Assembly (NCBI RefSeq): GCF_030866745.1
Contig: NZ_CP133016.1
Coordinates: 2,342,001 to 2,406,000 of the forward strand
Length of the DNA: 64,000 nucleotides
Direction of reading: 5' to 3'
Source of the DNA: Sphingomonas flavescens
GTDB lineage: Bacteria; Pseudomonadota; Alphaproteobacteria; Sphingomonadales; Sphingomonadaceae
A program made the translations under genes and the position numbers. Positions 7,906 through 16,980 of this stretch are shown piece by piece (positions within the stretch are counted from its first letter, which is position 1; each line of letters begins with the position of its first letter). The notes under the pieces were generated by a model, which had not been told where the DNA came from, made no database searches, and worked only from the letters and a program-made list of their open reading frames with translations.

Positions 7906-9323
7906 GCGATATCGAGCTCACTGAACGCGAAGGCAATTCGGGATGGATGATCAACCATCTACCGATCATGCTTTGGCAGCGTCGCTATCTGGTGCTGGCC
8001 TGTATGGTTGCGTTGCTGCTTGCCGGCATCGTCGCGGCGTTCGCTTTGCCACGAACTTATCGGTCAACGGCGACCTTGCTCGTGCAGTCGCAGGATCTAC
8101 CGGAATCTATCGTTGCAGCTCCTGAGTCCGGGGAGGTCGAGCAGCGCATCGCCCGAATTCGCGAGCAAGTCCTAAGTCGCGGTGACCTGATCCAGCAGAT
8201 CGAGCAAAATGACCTGTATCCAGAGGAACGCCGGTCGAAGCCGCTGTCGACGATCATTGAAAAGATGCGTCATTCGACGTCAGTCGCGGCGCTATCGAGC
8301 GACATCGGCCAGCAGTCGGGGTCGAAGAACAACACGATCGCGATCGGGATGAGCTTTGACTACACGGATCCAGCCAAGGCCCAGGCCGTCCTTCAGAGTT
8401 TTGTCACAAAGTTCCTTAGCATGAGCAGCGAGGACGTCGAAGATCAGGCGACCCTGACCGTCCGCTTTCTGCAGGATCAAGCCAACAAGCTTCAGGCGCA
8501 GATCTCGTCGATCGAGGGCGAGCTCACCTCGCTCAAGGCCCGCAACGGCGCAGCGCTCGCCAACAGCGGTGCGCCACCACTAATTGATACCGGCAGCTTC
8601 AGCGCGCAAATCACCTCGCTTCAAAACGAGAACCGGCAGTTGATGCTTCAAAGCCGTCGGCCCTCTGCGGGCAGCAGCCCGCTGGCTGCGGCGGAGGCGG
8701 CGCTCGCATCGGCGCAGGCTCAGTATTCCGATACTCATCCGGATGTCGTCGCGTTGAAGGAGAGAGTGGCTCAGCTTCGCCGATCGCAGCAGACTACCAA
8801 CGACTCCTCGATGATCGCCGAGCAAATTGCAGCCAACAACGCCGCCATCCATCAATTGATGGGGCAGCGCGATGCAGCGCTCTCGCGCGCGAACGCAGCC
8901 ATGGCCGGCCAGTCGCGCGCACCGGCGATCATGGAACAGGCGATGCAACTGGAAAACCGGGCGTCGACTTTGCGCACTCAGTACCAGCAGGTTTCCGAGA
9001 ACCTCTTGAAAGCGCAGAACAGTTCCCGGATGGCGACTGAGCAGCGCGCCGAGCGGCTTTCGCTTGTCGAGCCGGCAAGCCTTCCGGACAGCCCGGCATC
9101 GCCGAATCGACTTCTGCTGATTGCCGGCGGCGCAGCTGCCGGACTTGGTCTGGGCCTTTTGCTTGCACTCGGACTGGAACTATTAACGAAGCCTATTCGC
9201 AGCCCACGTCAGATCGAGCAGTTGGGCCTTCCCATCATCGGTGTCGTGCCGATGATTACCCCAAAGGGGCGAACGCGCCGTTTCCCCGCAATCTTCTCGC
9301 GGGAGAAGCGACTTGCAGCATAG
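7902..9323 (+). CDS. Wzz/GumC-type polysaccharide chain-length determinant
   Basis: The 473-residue protein has a Wzz topology: a short cytoplasmic N-terminus, a first membrane helix (YLVLACMVALLLAGIVAAF, about residues 30-48), a long periplasmic region with coiled coil (QDQANKLQAQISSIEGELTS, and again around residues 270-380), and a second helix near residue 410 (LLLIAGGAAAGLGLGLLLAL). It controls EPS chain length and links polymerisation to export. There is no fused kinase; the kinase is the next gene. It begins by ATGA overlap with the beta-barrel gene. Its last residues overlap the kinase start. Confidence 0.9.
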   Translation: MSDIELTEREGNSGWMINHLPIMLWQRRYLVLACMVALLLAGIVAAFALPRTYRSTATLLVQSQDLPESIVAAPESGEVEQRIARIREQVLSRGDLIQQIEQNDLYPEERRSKPLSTIIEKMRHSTSVAALSSDIGQQSGSKNNTIAIGMSFDYTDPAKAQAVLQSFVTKFLSMSSEDVEDQATLTVRFLQDQANKLQAQISSIEGELTSLKARNGAALANSGAPPLIDTGSFSAQITSLQNENRQLMLQSRRPSAGSSPLAAAEAALASAQAQYSDTHPDVVALKERVAQLRRSQQTTNDSSMIAEQIAANNAAIHQLMGQRDAALSRANAAMAGQSRAPAIMEQAMQLENRASTLRTQYQQVSENLLKAQNSSRMATEQRAERLSLVEPASLPDSPASPNRLLLIAGGAAAGLGLGLLLALGLELLTKPIRSPRQIEQLGLPIIGVVPMITPKGRTRRFPAIFSREKRLAA

Positions 9324-10131
9324 TAATATCGACTCTCGGACAAGTGTCGGAGATCTCCACGCGGTGCGCTCCGCTCCGACTTTCCCGACGCTTGCCCAGG
9401 CGAATCCAATCGCTTGGAGTCCGTTTGAAGCGCGCGAGCGGCTCGTTCACGGGTTTGACAGCCGTAACGCGAGCTCGCGTAGCTTCAACTTGATCCGGTC
9501 GAAGCTCGTCGCGCTGCATCGTGAGCGCGGCTGGCGGATGATCGGCATCGTTTCGGCGACTCCGAGTGTCGGCAAATCTTTTGTGGCCGCCAATCTGTCG
9601 GCGGCCATGAGCCGTGATCCGCGCTTTCAGACTTATCTGGTGGATCTCGACTTGCGCCGCGGCACGATCAAGGACATTTTCGGGTTTGAGCCAGAGCGCA
9701 GCCTGGTTGAATATCTTGAGGATCCCAAATCGTCGGAGAGCCTCCCCGGGTATGTGCCCGATGGGCAGGAACTCATCATCGTTCCGAGCATCGCCAGTGG
9801 CGTACATTCGGCTGAATTGCTTGCCGGTGAGCGGGGGTTGGCCCTGTTCCGGGCCATGCGCAATTCGGACGAACGCAATTACTTCGTGTGCGACTTACCG
9901 CCCGTCTTTGCGAACGACGACGCTTCGATCGTGATGGAATCGCTCGACGGCTATGTAATTGTCGCTGAGGACGCCAAGTCGACGCAGCGTGAGGTCGAGT
10001 CCGCGGCCGGGATGCTAGGTCTCGAGCGCCTGGGCGGCGTGATCCTGAACAAATATCGCGGCGGTTTGCTCAGCGAAGGTTACGGCATCGAGGATCGCTA
10101 CGCGCAATATTACGCGCGCGATCCCGACTGA
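9313..10131 (+). CDS. CpsD/CapB-type tyrosine autokinase (BY-kinase)
   Basis: This 272-residue cytoplasmic ATPase shows a Walker A variant (SATPSVGKSFVAANL), Walker A' (YLVDLDLRRG) and Walker B (FVCDLPPVFANDDA). The C-terminal tail is tyrosine-rich (YGIEDRYAQYYARDPD), as expected for the autophosphorylation cluster of BY-kinases. It should work with the upstream Wzz-like protein, and its phosphorylation cycle should control EPS assembly. The start is a TTG at 9313 behind GGGAGAAG, overlapping the end of the Wzz gene by 11 bases. It is the last gene of the plus-strand export operon; the next gene is convergent. Confidence 0.9.
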   Translation: MQHSNIDSRTSVGDLHAVRSAPTFPTLAQANPIAWSPFEARERLVHGFDSRNASSRSFNLIRSKLVALHRERGWRMIGIVSATPSVGKSFVAANLSAAMSRDPRFQTYLVDLDLRRGTIKDIFGFEPERSLVEYLEDPKSSESLPGYVPDGQELIIVPSIASGVHSAELLAGERGLALFRAMRNSDERNYFVCDLPPVFANDDASIVMESLDGYVIVAEDAKSTQREVESAAGMLGLERLGGVILNKYRGGLLSEGYGIEDRYAQYYARDPD

Positions 10132-10137
10132 GCGTCC

Positions 10138-10950
10138 TTATTTCTTCGGCGGTTCGAAGCCCGGCTGATATTCGATCTTCGCGCCAGTCTTGAGGCCCTT
10201 CACGCGATCCTGCAGGAAGGTGCCAACTTGCTCCCGCTTCATCGCCGCGATAGCCACTTGGCGCGTCTGATCGGGCGTCAAAGGGTTAGGCTGACGTTCG
10301 GTGATCACGCTGGCGACGGCCTTATCGGGGCCCGGCACGATGAACGCCTCGTTCGGCTTAAGATTGGACAGCTGCGTGTAAATTGGCGGCGGGAGAACGG
10401 CGGTGTCGATCTGGCGCGTTGAGCGCTGGAACTGAACCTTCGCCCCAGTCAGCGCATCGGCGACCTGGTCGAGCGTCTGAGCCGCCTTCAGCTTGGCAGA
10501 AACATCGGCACTGACCGGCAGCGGGTACACGATCTGTGACAGCGTCCAGCTCTCCCGGCGGCCGAACATCCCTGGGTGGCTGGCTTCAAACGCGTTGATT
10601 TGCGCCGGTGTCGGAACGTCCGTCGTGTTCACTTTCCGTGAGACGAGCATGTTGATCAGCAGGTCCTCGGTCCCGCGCCGCTGCTGGTTGATGAATTCAG
10701 GCGACTTATCGAGGCCGTCCTTCTTCGCCTGCTGAACAAGAAGTTTGCGATCGACCAACTGCTGAAGGACGGCGGCACGCGCCTCCTTCGTGTTCGCTCC
10801 TTGAGGCGCGTTCTTGCTCAACGCGTCATTGAGTTCGGCAGCAGTGATCTCTTCACCGTTGACCACGGCGACGGTCTGGCCGGAAGCCTCCTTTTTACAG
10901 CTGGCTGAGATGATCGCGACCGAGAGAAGAAATAGAATACGCTGACGCAT
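10138..10950 (-). CDS. EpsD-family peptidyl-prolyl cis-trans isomerase lipoprotein
   Basis: The 270-residue protein has a lipoprotein signal ending SASC (Cys about residue 18). A SurA/PpiC-type N-terminal chaperone domain follows (VAVVNGEEITAAELNDAL, about residues 28-160), then a parvulin-like half. EpsD-type isomerases are common in exosortase-linked EPS loci and presumably help fold envelope components. It is convergent with the kinase gene and divergent from the small membrane gene at 11034. The family call is good; the client proteins are unknown. Confidence 0.85.
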   Translation of the reverse strand: MRQRILFLLSVAIISASCKKEASGQTVAVVNGEEITAAELNDALSKNAPQGANTKEARAAVLQQLVDRKLLVQQAKKDGLDKSPEFINQQRRGTEDLLINMLVSRKVNTTDVPTPAQINAFEASHPGMFGRRESWTLSQIVYPLPVSADVSAKLKAAQTLDQVADALTGAKVQFQRSTRQIDTAVLPPPIYTQLSNLKPNEAFIVPGPDKAVASVITERQPNPLTPDQTRQVAIAAMKREQVGTFLQDRVKGLKTGAKIEYQPGFEPPKK

Positions 10951-11033
10951 AAAAGATGCCCCGTTGAATTAGATTAGTTTGAGCCATAGCATGCGCTTTT
11001 TAGCCGTTCCAGCGGCGGCGAAGGGGATGCGCA

Positions 11034-11288
11034 TTGAGCACTGTCTATGATTGGGTCTCGCTGGGGATCTTCGCGGGCCTAGTGGTGCTGTTCTTGCAGC
11101 GGTCCACGGGCGAGGGTGCAGAGAAGGACGCGTCGCTCTTATACTATCTTGGAGCAGGCGTCGGATGCGCCGCGGCCAATTACTTTGGGAACGAGAAGCA
11201 GCACGTGATCGCGATCGCGCTACTTGTCGCAACCATCGGCTTCATCATTTACTTCTTGAAGCCTTTTCCCACGAAGCCGGCAGCGTGA
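11034..11288 (+). CDS. Small membrane protein, XrtV sorting-system accessory-like
   Basis: This 84-residue protein has a helix at about residues 7-22 (WVSLGIFAGLVVLFLQR), a Gly/Ala/Cys-rich stretch (LLYYLGAGVGCAAANYFG) and a third hydrophobic segment (VIAIALLVATIGFIIYFL). It resembles the small accessory proteins encoded next to exosortase V in sphingomonads. I recognise this by pattern and location only. The start is a TTG at 11034 behind AAGGGGATG; the ATG at 11027 is out of frame. It lies between the EpsD gene and the convergent EpsI/exosortase pair. Confidence 0.6.
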   Translation: MSTVYDWVSLGIFAGLVVLFLQRSTGEGAEKDASLLYYLGAGVGCAAANYFGNEKQHVIAIALLVATIGFIIYFLKPFPTKPAA

Positions 11289-11300
11289 CTGTCGGACTTA

Positions 11301-11993
11301 CTATGCAGTGAAGACCCGCTGCATTTGCGAGGGGACGGCAGCAATCATCGCCTTTGTGAATTCATCGATTGCGGCATACGCCGTCGGACCGTCGTCAGAT
11401 ACCGCGGAGATCCTGATCAGGATCGCATCGGGAATGATGCCTTCCAGGTTCTGGATCGCGACTGCCAGTTTTTGATCTCGCCAGCTGGGTGGAATCCTGC
11501 TGCCGACGCGAGTCCAATATACGATGTGCTCAGTTCGTCCCTCTAAATCCGCCTCCATGCTATTCGCAGGTATAACCTTCGAACCAACGTTAATCGGATG
11601 ACGCTTTAACGGCGAAATCTGGTACCCGCCCGCAGTGTAACAAGTTTCCGGACGGTGGATCTGCAAAAATCCTGTCTGGCTTCCATTTTGCGCCAGCAAC
11701 AGCATGATCGGCGGCCCCTCGCCATCAGAATACACTCGCGTGAGCTGCTGCGCGTATATTGCTTGGGCTAGCTGGTCTTGTGGCGGCACGACTAGTCCGC
11801 TCGACGTCACAAACTTCCATCGACCGATTTGTTCGGGGACAAGTTTGTCGAGCTTAGCTTTGCCGAGATAATCAATCCGCTCCCGTGGCTGCCGTGCTGC
11901 AGCGACACCGGCGGCAGAGCATAACAACAACCCCACCATGAACTTACGACGGTTCATTTCCGGCTGAACAAACTTGTCGAGGGCCGGCTTCAT
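11301..11993 (-). CDS. EpsI family exosortase-associated protein
   Basis: The 230-residue protein matches EpsI (DUF3485): RERIDYLGKAKLDKLVPEQI near the N-terminus and the hallmark LQIHRPETCYTAGGYQIS around residue 120. A membrane or Tat-like N-terminus (NRRKFMVGLLLCSAAGVA) suggests it faces the periplasm, and an alternative start at Met13 would give a compact signal. EpsI is usually fused to, or encoded next to, an exosortase in EPS loci; here it is separate. It overlaps the exosortase stop by 4 bases (ATGA), so the two are translationally coupled. Its chemistry is not known. Confidence 0.87.
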   Translation of the reverse strand: MKPALDKFVQPEMNRRKFMVGLLLCSAAGVAAARQPRERIDYLGKAKLDKLVPEQIGRWKFVTSSGLVVPPQDQLAQAIYAQQLTRVYSDGEGPPIMLLLAQNGSQTGFLQIHRPETCYTAGGYQISPLKRHPINVGSKVIPANSMEADLEGRTEHIVYWTRVGSRIPPSWRDQKLAVAIQNLEGIIPDAILIRISAVSDDGPTAYAAIDEFTKAMIAAVPSQMQRVFTA

Positions 11994-12904
11994 TGCCCGT
12001 AGCTTCGACGTAAGCGGGCGACGATCGGTGTGACTAGCATATCGAACCCGAAGATGGTCGCCAGGGCCACGGCGAACATCAGCAGGCCGGCGAAATCATG
12101 AAGGAACCCTTGAGCTGCAGCGTCACCCATGTGGTAGGTGATGAGCACCAACAACAGCACGCGAACAAAGTTGGAAATAACGGCAACCGGGATCGCGGCG
12201 ATCGCAATGAGAATGAAGGCGATCGGATCGGACCGGTGGCGGAGATACACATAAAACAGGCAGAGTGCAGTCAGTGTGATGATGGAGTTGAGTCCCGCGC
12301 AAGCCGCGGCGACCAAGAGTTCGTACTGTCCAATCTGAATAGTGACGCCCGTGCTGGCGACCGGGTAGCCGAACCAATGGAGAAGCGAGACAGCGGACGA
12401 CGAAATGGCGATTTTGATCGGCTGAGTGATCGCCGCGACCACCGTGTCCGGCGGCGGCAAGGTAAAAGCGAGATAGACGAGCGGAAACCAGATGGCCTTG
12501 AGCAGATTGCCACCCCAAAGAAGGTAGGCGCCCGCGATAAGGGCCCCATACATGGAAAATGCTTCGACCTCGAGAATGCCAGTTACGCGAGCCAAGATGA
12601 AAAGGCTCGATGTGAAAACCAGCGCGGGCAGCCCGATGAGAAGCCTTCCGGGCGCTAAGTGAAGGTCTTTTCCCTTAAGCTCTCGCCACACTGCCCAGAG
12701 GCCGGTGGCTAAGACTAGTGGTCCATGGCCACCCTGCTCAGTCGACCATGTATCGCGCGCGACCTGAAGCATTGTCGGTGTAAGTATTGCCAGGAGCCCG
12801 ACGGCGAGCACCAAGTTTGCGGCCGAGACCCAGCCCTGCGGGTCTGGCGAAGGCAGGACCTCTGCGGCCGACGACGGCGTCTCGAATTTGATCCTTGCCT
12901 CCAT
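11990..12904 (-). CDS. Exosortase (EpsH-like, probably XrtV type)
   Basis: This 304-residue protein has about eight membrane helices and the three exosortase catalytic residues: Cys202 in AAACAGLNS, Arg248 in ISNFVRVLL and His269 in FLHDFAG. Exosortases are thought to cleave C-terminal PEP-CTERM-like signals at the periplasmic side of the inner membrane and hand the protein to the surface. The small accessory gene at 11034 suggests the V subtype (VPEID-CTERM), but I found no VPEID substrate in the window. It may therefore not be the enzyme for the two PEPxxWA proteins. It is divergent from the glycosyltransferase at 13004. Confidence 0.88.
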   Translation of the reverse strand: MEARIKFETPSSAAEVLPSPDPQGWVSAANLVLAVGLLAILTPTMLQVARDTWSTEQGGHGPLVLATGLWAVWRELKGKDLHLAPGRLLIGLPALVFTSSLFILARVTGILEVEAFSMYGALIAGAYLLWGGNLLKAIWFPLVYLAFTLPPPDTVVAAITQPIKIAISSSAVSLLHWFGYPVASTGVTIQIGQYELLVAAACAGLNSIITLTALCLFYVYLRHRSDPIAFILIAIAAIPVAVISNFVRVLLLVLITYHMGDAAAQGFLHDFAGLLMFAVALATIFGFDMLVTPIVARLRRSYGQ

Positions 12905-13003
12905 GCGCTCGCGCTAACGCTAAACTTTGGTAGTTTTAACCGCAAGTTACGCAATGTCTCGTGTAGAGACGCACTTGGCCGCAACTTAAGATAGAAAGCC
13001 ACC

Positions 13004-14173
13004 GTGACACTGATCGTCGTCTTGCTTTTGTTGCCATTCGCAATCCCCACGCTGTGTTTCGCGATAGAGCTTTTCGCGGGCCTGCGGCCAACCACCCGAA
13101 GTTCAAGCAAGCCAGAGACTGACGTCCGAGCCTTTATTGTCGTGCCGGCGCACAACGAGGCTTCTGGCCTGCGTGGAAAGCTTGCTGCCTTGAAATTGGC
13201 TGCAGAGCCGGTTCCGATTCTCGTCGTTGCAGACAATTGTGATGACTCCACGGCGTCAATAGCGCGCGAAGTAGGCGTCGACGTCATTGAACGGTTCGAC
13301 AAGAACCAGCGCGGCAAAGGCTTCGCATTAGATTTTGCGCGAAATCATCTTGAAAAAGATCCGCCGGAAATTGTCCTTATCGTCGACGCCGACTGCTCAA
13401 TGGATGCCCCGAGTATTAAGGCTTTGATCGCGCGTTGCGCCGCAAGCCAGACAGCCTGCCAGGCAATCAACTTGCAGAAGCCTAGCGGGAACGCATCACC
13501 GAGCGTCCAGCTTTCTACCTTCGCTTTCTTCGTCAAAAACGTGATTAGGCAGCGCGCGCTGATGCGGCTGGCAGGAAGGGCGAGCCTGCTGGGTACGGGA
13601 ATGGCGCTTCCTTGGCATCACTTTCAAAAGGCTGACTTGGCGACCGCTAGCATCGTCGAAGATCTCAGGCTGGGGCAGGAACTGAGTGATTTTGGCCATG
13701 CTCCGATATTGGTTGAGGACGCGACGGTATGGAGCGCTGCTGAGACAACCGCGAACACTTTAGCGCAGCGGAGACGCTGGGAAGGGGGGTTTCTCGCGGA
13801 AGCATTCGTCACTGGCCCGTCGCGGCTCTGGCAAGCAATTCGGCGCCGCGACCCTCAGGCCGCTTGGGCCTCGCTTAGCATCATGGTGCCACCTGTAGCC
13901 TTGCTCATGCTGTTGGATATCGTGGTTCTCGCGACCGTTGCGCTGCTGCTGGGGCTCGTCGCTGGTTCGTACTGGACCCTGTTGATTTTGGCTGGCCCGC
14001 TGTTCGCTGCCTGCGTTGGCTTGTGGTTGGTCTGGCGAAGCGGCGGCTCACAGTTCGTGAGCGCGAGCGCAATACTGCGGGCACCTCTATATATCCTGTG
14101 GAAGCTTCCGATGTATTTGGGCTTTGTTCGAAGGGGCGCACCACGGGAATGGGTTCGGACTAGCCGCGACTAA
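13004..14173 (+). CDS. Glycosyltransferase family 2, membrane-bound
   Basis: The 389-residue protein opens with a membrane helix (VVLLLLPFAIPTLCFAIELF). A GT2 domain follows: VVPAHNEASGLRGKL, VVADNCDDSTASIA, the metal-binding LIVDADCSMD and a processive-type QRRRW (LAQRRRWEGGF). Two or three helices close the C-terminus (about residues 290-370). It should transfer a sugar onto a lipid-linked EPS intermediate on the cytoplasmic side. The start is GTG at 13004 behind AGAAAGCC. It is divergent from the exosortase gene. The sugar specificity cannot be read from the sequence. Confidence 0.88.
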   Translation: MTLIVVLLLLPFAIPTLCFAIELFAGLRPTTRSSSKPETDVRAFIVVPAHNEASGLRGKLAALKLAAEPVPILVVADNCDDSTASIAREVGVDVIERFDKNQRGKGFALDFARNHLEKDPPEIVLIVDADCSMDAPSIKALIARCAASQTACQAINLQKPSGNASPSVQLSTFAFFVKNVIRQRALMRLAGRASLLGTGMALPWHHFQKADLATASIVEDLRLGQELSDFGHAPILVEDATVWSAAETTANTLAQRRRWEGGFLAEAFVTGPSRLWQAIRRRDPQAAWASLSIMVPPVALLMLLDIVVLATVALLLGLVAGSYWTLLILAGPLFAACVGLWLVWRSGGSQFVSASAILRAPLYILWKLPMYLGFVRRGAPREWVRTSRD

Positions 14174-14278
14174 ACGCTGCCTTCGATTGATTTCATCCCG
14201 CTACTGAATCGCTTCGCCGATACATCTGGTAATCGGCGTGTTAAAGCCTTCTCAACCATTCGCCTCCACCCTAGCAGC

Positions 14279-14301
14279 AAATCGTTACAAACGAACGATT
14301 T
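14279..14301. repeat. Inverted repeat before first DUF1996 gene
   Basis: AAATCGTT (14279-14286) and AACGATTT (14294-14301) form a perfect 8-bp inverted repeat around a 7-base spacer, 18 bases upstream of the GTG at 14320. It could be an operator or a weak terminator for the glycosyltransferase gene; a T-run is barely present. Confidence 0.5.
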
Positions 14302-14319
14302 TCTGTTAATTCGGGGTGG

Positions 14320-15564
14320 GTGGAAAAAATGGTGAGCAATATGTTGCAGCGCGCAGCGTGCGCGGGGCTCGTGTTGTGCCTGTTGGCGACGACAGGTTGC
14401 GGGTCTGAGAGCGCCGCTGCGTCGGCTCCGACGGCGCCGCCAGGTGTCACTGTAGCTACACCTGCTAGTCAGCCAGCAGCCACGCCACCAGCCGCAACCT
14501 TGGTGCAGAATGCTGCGGGATTGCTTGGCGAAATTGGAGTTGATGACAACTTCGACCTAACGGGCTGGTTGGAGCCGGGTGAGCCGCCAGTCGCGAGTCC
14601 CGACGAAGTCGGCGCGTTCCGCTTTAACTGTTTAGCGGGACACGTGGCAAAGGACGATCCCATTGTTTACCCGGGCCGGCCAGGCGCTTCTCACATCCAT
14701 CAATTCTTTGGAAACACGGATACTGACGCGAACTCGAACTACCAAAGTCTGAGGACTAAAGGCGGCTCAACCTGCACGAGAAGCACCGGTACGTCGCCAC
14801 AGCGCTCCGCGTACTGGATGCCGGCCATGCTCGATGGCGCGGGTAACGTAGTCAAAGCGGACTGGATGAATACTTACTACAAGCAGTTGCCAGCGAATGA
14901 TCCCAATTGCGCAGTAACAATGGACCCGGCCGTTACCGGTCGGTGCATTGGGATGCCAAACGGCATCCGTTTCATACTTGGCTATAATATGCAGACAATG
15001 AGCGGCGGGCCGGCGGACACGAAGAGTCGCGATTGGTGGGCGATGGGGTTCGATTGTGTGGCCAAGCCAACCGGCGGCGACAGTTTCACAGGCATCAAGC
15101 ACACGATCAAAGAGATTGTCGATAGCGGCAAATGCCCCGCCGGCGCATGGTTACGCGTGTTCGTCGCTTTCCCGCAATGCTGGGATGGCAAAAACCTCGA
15201 CACGCCTGATCACCGGTCGCACATTGTGATGCCACCGCAATCGATCTGCCCTGGCGATCACCCCTACCGTATACCCGAAATCGCAGTTTCCGCTTTCTTC
15301 ACCGTCGACGAGAATTTTTTCCAGGGTAAGTGGCACCTGGCCAGCGATGAAATGATGCCGGGGGCAGTGGCGGGATCAACGCTCCACATGGATTACTGGG
15401 AAGCGTGGAGCCCGACCTTCAAGGGCTTGTGGCAGAGGAATTGCATCGACGGCCATCTAACCTGCTCAATCGGCAACGTCGGCGACGGACGGAAGATCAA
15501 GGGTATGGGCTTCGACGGCCCGCCGCCCGAGCACGTTCTGCTGCCGGTCTCGTCAATCAAGTAA
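14320..15564 (+). CDS. DUF1996 lipoprotein, first tandem copy
   Basis: This 414-residue protein has a lipoprotein signal (CAGLVLCLLATTGC, Cys about residue 27), a Pro/Ala/Thr-rich linker (to about residue 75) and a DUF1996 domain. The domain shows FRFNCLAGHVAKDDPIVYPG, SHIHQFFGNTDTDANSNY, STGTSPQRSAYWMPAM and ADHR/HRSHIVMPPQSICPGDHPY-type segments rich in His and Cys. DUF1996 proteins are secreted in bacteria and fungi and have no established activity. Possible starts are GTG 14320, ATG 14329 or ATG 14341. The location in an EPS locus suggests a surface or matrix role. A second copy follows 116 bases downstream. Confidence 0.85.
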   Translation: MEKMVSNMLQRAACAGLVLCLLATTGCGSESAAASAPTAPPGVTVATPASQPAATPPAATLVQNAAGLLGEIGVDDNFDLTGWLEPGEPPVASPDEVGAFRFNCLAGHVAKDDPIVYPGRPGASHIHQFFGNTDTDANSNYQSLRTKGGSTCTRSTGTSPQRSAYWMPAMLDGAGNVVKADWMNTYYKQLPANDPNCAVTMDPAVTGRCIGMPNGIRFILGYNMQTMSGGPADTKSRDWWAMGFDCVAKPTGGDSFTGIKHTIKEIVDSGKCPAGAWLRVFVAFPQCWDGKNLDTPDHRSHIVMPPQSICPGDHPYRIPEIAVSAFFTVDENFFQGKWHLASDEMMPGAVAGSTLHMDYWEAWSPTFKGLWQRNCIDGHLTCSIGNVGDGRKIKGMGFDGPPPEHVLLPVSSIK

Positions 15565-15680
15565 CACTTCCGGATATCCGCTACTCTCTCATTAACCAAA
15601 GGTATCAGGGGAATTCGCACCCCTCTCACCTAGGCTGACCCCGTGCAGTCGAAAGATGTCGACACTACGGGGGTTGGGGA

Positions 15681-16955
15681 ATGAAGAGTCGGGTGTTTGT
15701 CGCGATTTGCGCGATGCTGATAAGTGGATGCAAAAGCGATACTAGCGCGCCGGTCGCAACGGCGGACGCGACCGGTAGCGTGGCCGCAGCCAAGGTTACG
15801 ACTTGTCCTGACGGGACAGTCTTGAAAGGCAACAAGAATTGCCCGACGGCTCCGCCGGTCGTCAGTTCTCCGACAACCGTTTCGACGGATCTTACCGCGC
15901 CGGCCGGTCTCACTGGCGAAGTTGCGATTGCTGATAATTTTGACCTGAGCAACTGGCTCGAACCGGGCGAAAGTCCAGTCGCCTCACCCGACGAAGTCGG
16001 CGCTTATCGCTTCAATTGCCTGGCCGGCCACATCGCGAGAAACGATCCCATCGTCTATCCGGGCCAGCCAGGCAAGTCGCACATCCATCAATTCTTCGGC
16101 AACACCAACACCGACGCAAACTCAAATTACAGCAGTCTGCGCACGACGGGCGGTTCGACCTGCACGCGTAGCACGGGTACCTCGCCGCAGCGTTCGGCGT
16201 ATTGGATGCCGGCGATGCTCGACGGAGCCGGCAACGTCGTCAAGGCGGATTGGATGAACACCTATTACAAGCAGCTGCCGGCCAATGACCCGAACTGCAA
16301 AATCACGCTCGATCCCGCCGTCACGGGCCGCTGCATCGGCATGCCCAACGGCATTCGCTTCATCCTCGGCTACAACATGGCGACGATGAGCGGCGGCCCG
16401 GCCGACGTGAACAGTCGCGATTATTGGGCCATGGGCTACGATTGCGTAAGCAAGGCTTCGGGCGGGGGCGATAGCTACACCGGCATCAAACGCACGATCA
16501 CGGACATCTTGGCGACGGGTAAATGCCCTGCTGGCGCGTGGCTTCGTGTGTTTGTCGCGTTCCCGCAATGCTGGGACGGCAAAAACCTCGATAGCGCCGA
16601 CCACCGATCGCACATCGTGATGCCGCCGCAATCGATTTGCCCTGGCGATCATCCCTATCGCGTACCGGAAATCGCTGTATCAGCCTTCTTCACCGTCGAT
16701 GCGAACTTCTTCGCCGGTAAATGGCGTCTCGCCAGCGACGAGATGATGCCAGGAACGGTTCCGGGCTCCACCCTACACATGGATTATTGGGAAGCCTGGA
16801 GCCCGACGATCAAGGATTTGTGGCAAAAGAATTGCATCGACGGTCACCTGACCTGCTCGATCGGGAACGTGGGCGACGGCCGGAAGGTCAAGGGAATGGG
16901 TTTCGACGCACCACCGCCGGATCACGTCTTGGTGCCTATTTCGTCAATCCAGTGA
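15681..16955 (+). CDS. DUF1996 lipoprotein, second tandem copy
   Basis: The 424-residue paralog of the gene at 14320 has its own lipoprotein signal (AICAMLISGC, Cys17). The linker differs and includes a small Cys-bracketed segment (CPDGTVLKGNKNC). The DUF1996 domain is near-identical over long blocks, for example RSAYWMPAMLDGAGNVVKAD and IGMPNGIRFILGYNM. At the DNA level many third codon positions differ and this copy is visibly more G+C-rich, so this is not a recent duplication. The ATG follows a GGGGTTGGGGA ribosome binding site. It is convergent with the methyltransferase gene at 16981. Confidence 0.86.
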   Translation: MKSRVFVAICAMLISGCKSDTSAPVATADATGSVAAAKVTTCPDGTVLKGNKNCPTAPPVVSSPTTVSTDLTAPAGLTGEVAIADNFDLSNWLEPGESPVASPDEVGAYRFNCLAGHIARNDPIVYPGQPGKSHIHQFFGNTNTDANSNYSSLRTTGGSTCTRSTGTSPQRSAYWMPAMLDGAGNVVKADWMNTYYKQLPANDPNCKITLDPAVTGRCIGMPNGIRFILGYNMATMSGGPADVNSRDYWAMGYDCVSKASGGGDSYTGIKRTITDILATGKCPAGAWLRVFVAFPQCWDGKNLDSADHRSHIVMPPQSICPGDHPYRVPEIAVSAFFTVDANFFAGKWRLASDEMMPGTVPGSTLHMDYWEAWSPTIKDLWQKNCIDGHLTCSIGNVGDGRKVKGMGFDAPPPDHVLVPISSIQ

Positions 16956-16980
16956 CGACTGAGTGGCTCGGTGGCGCAAG

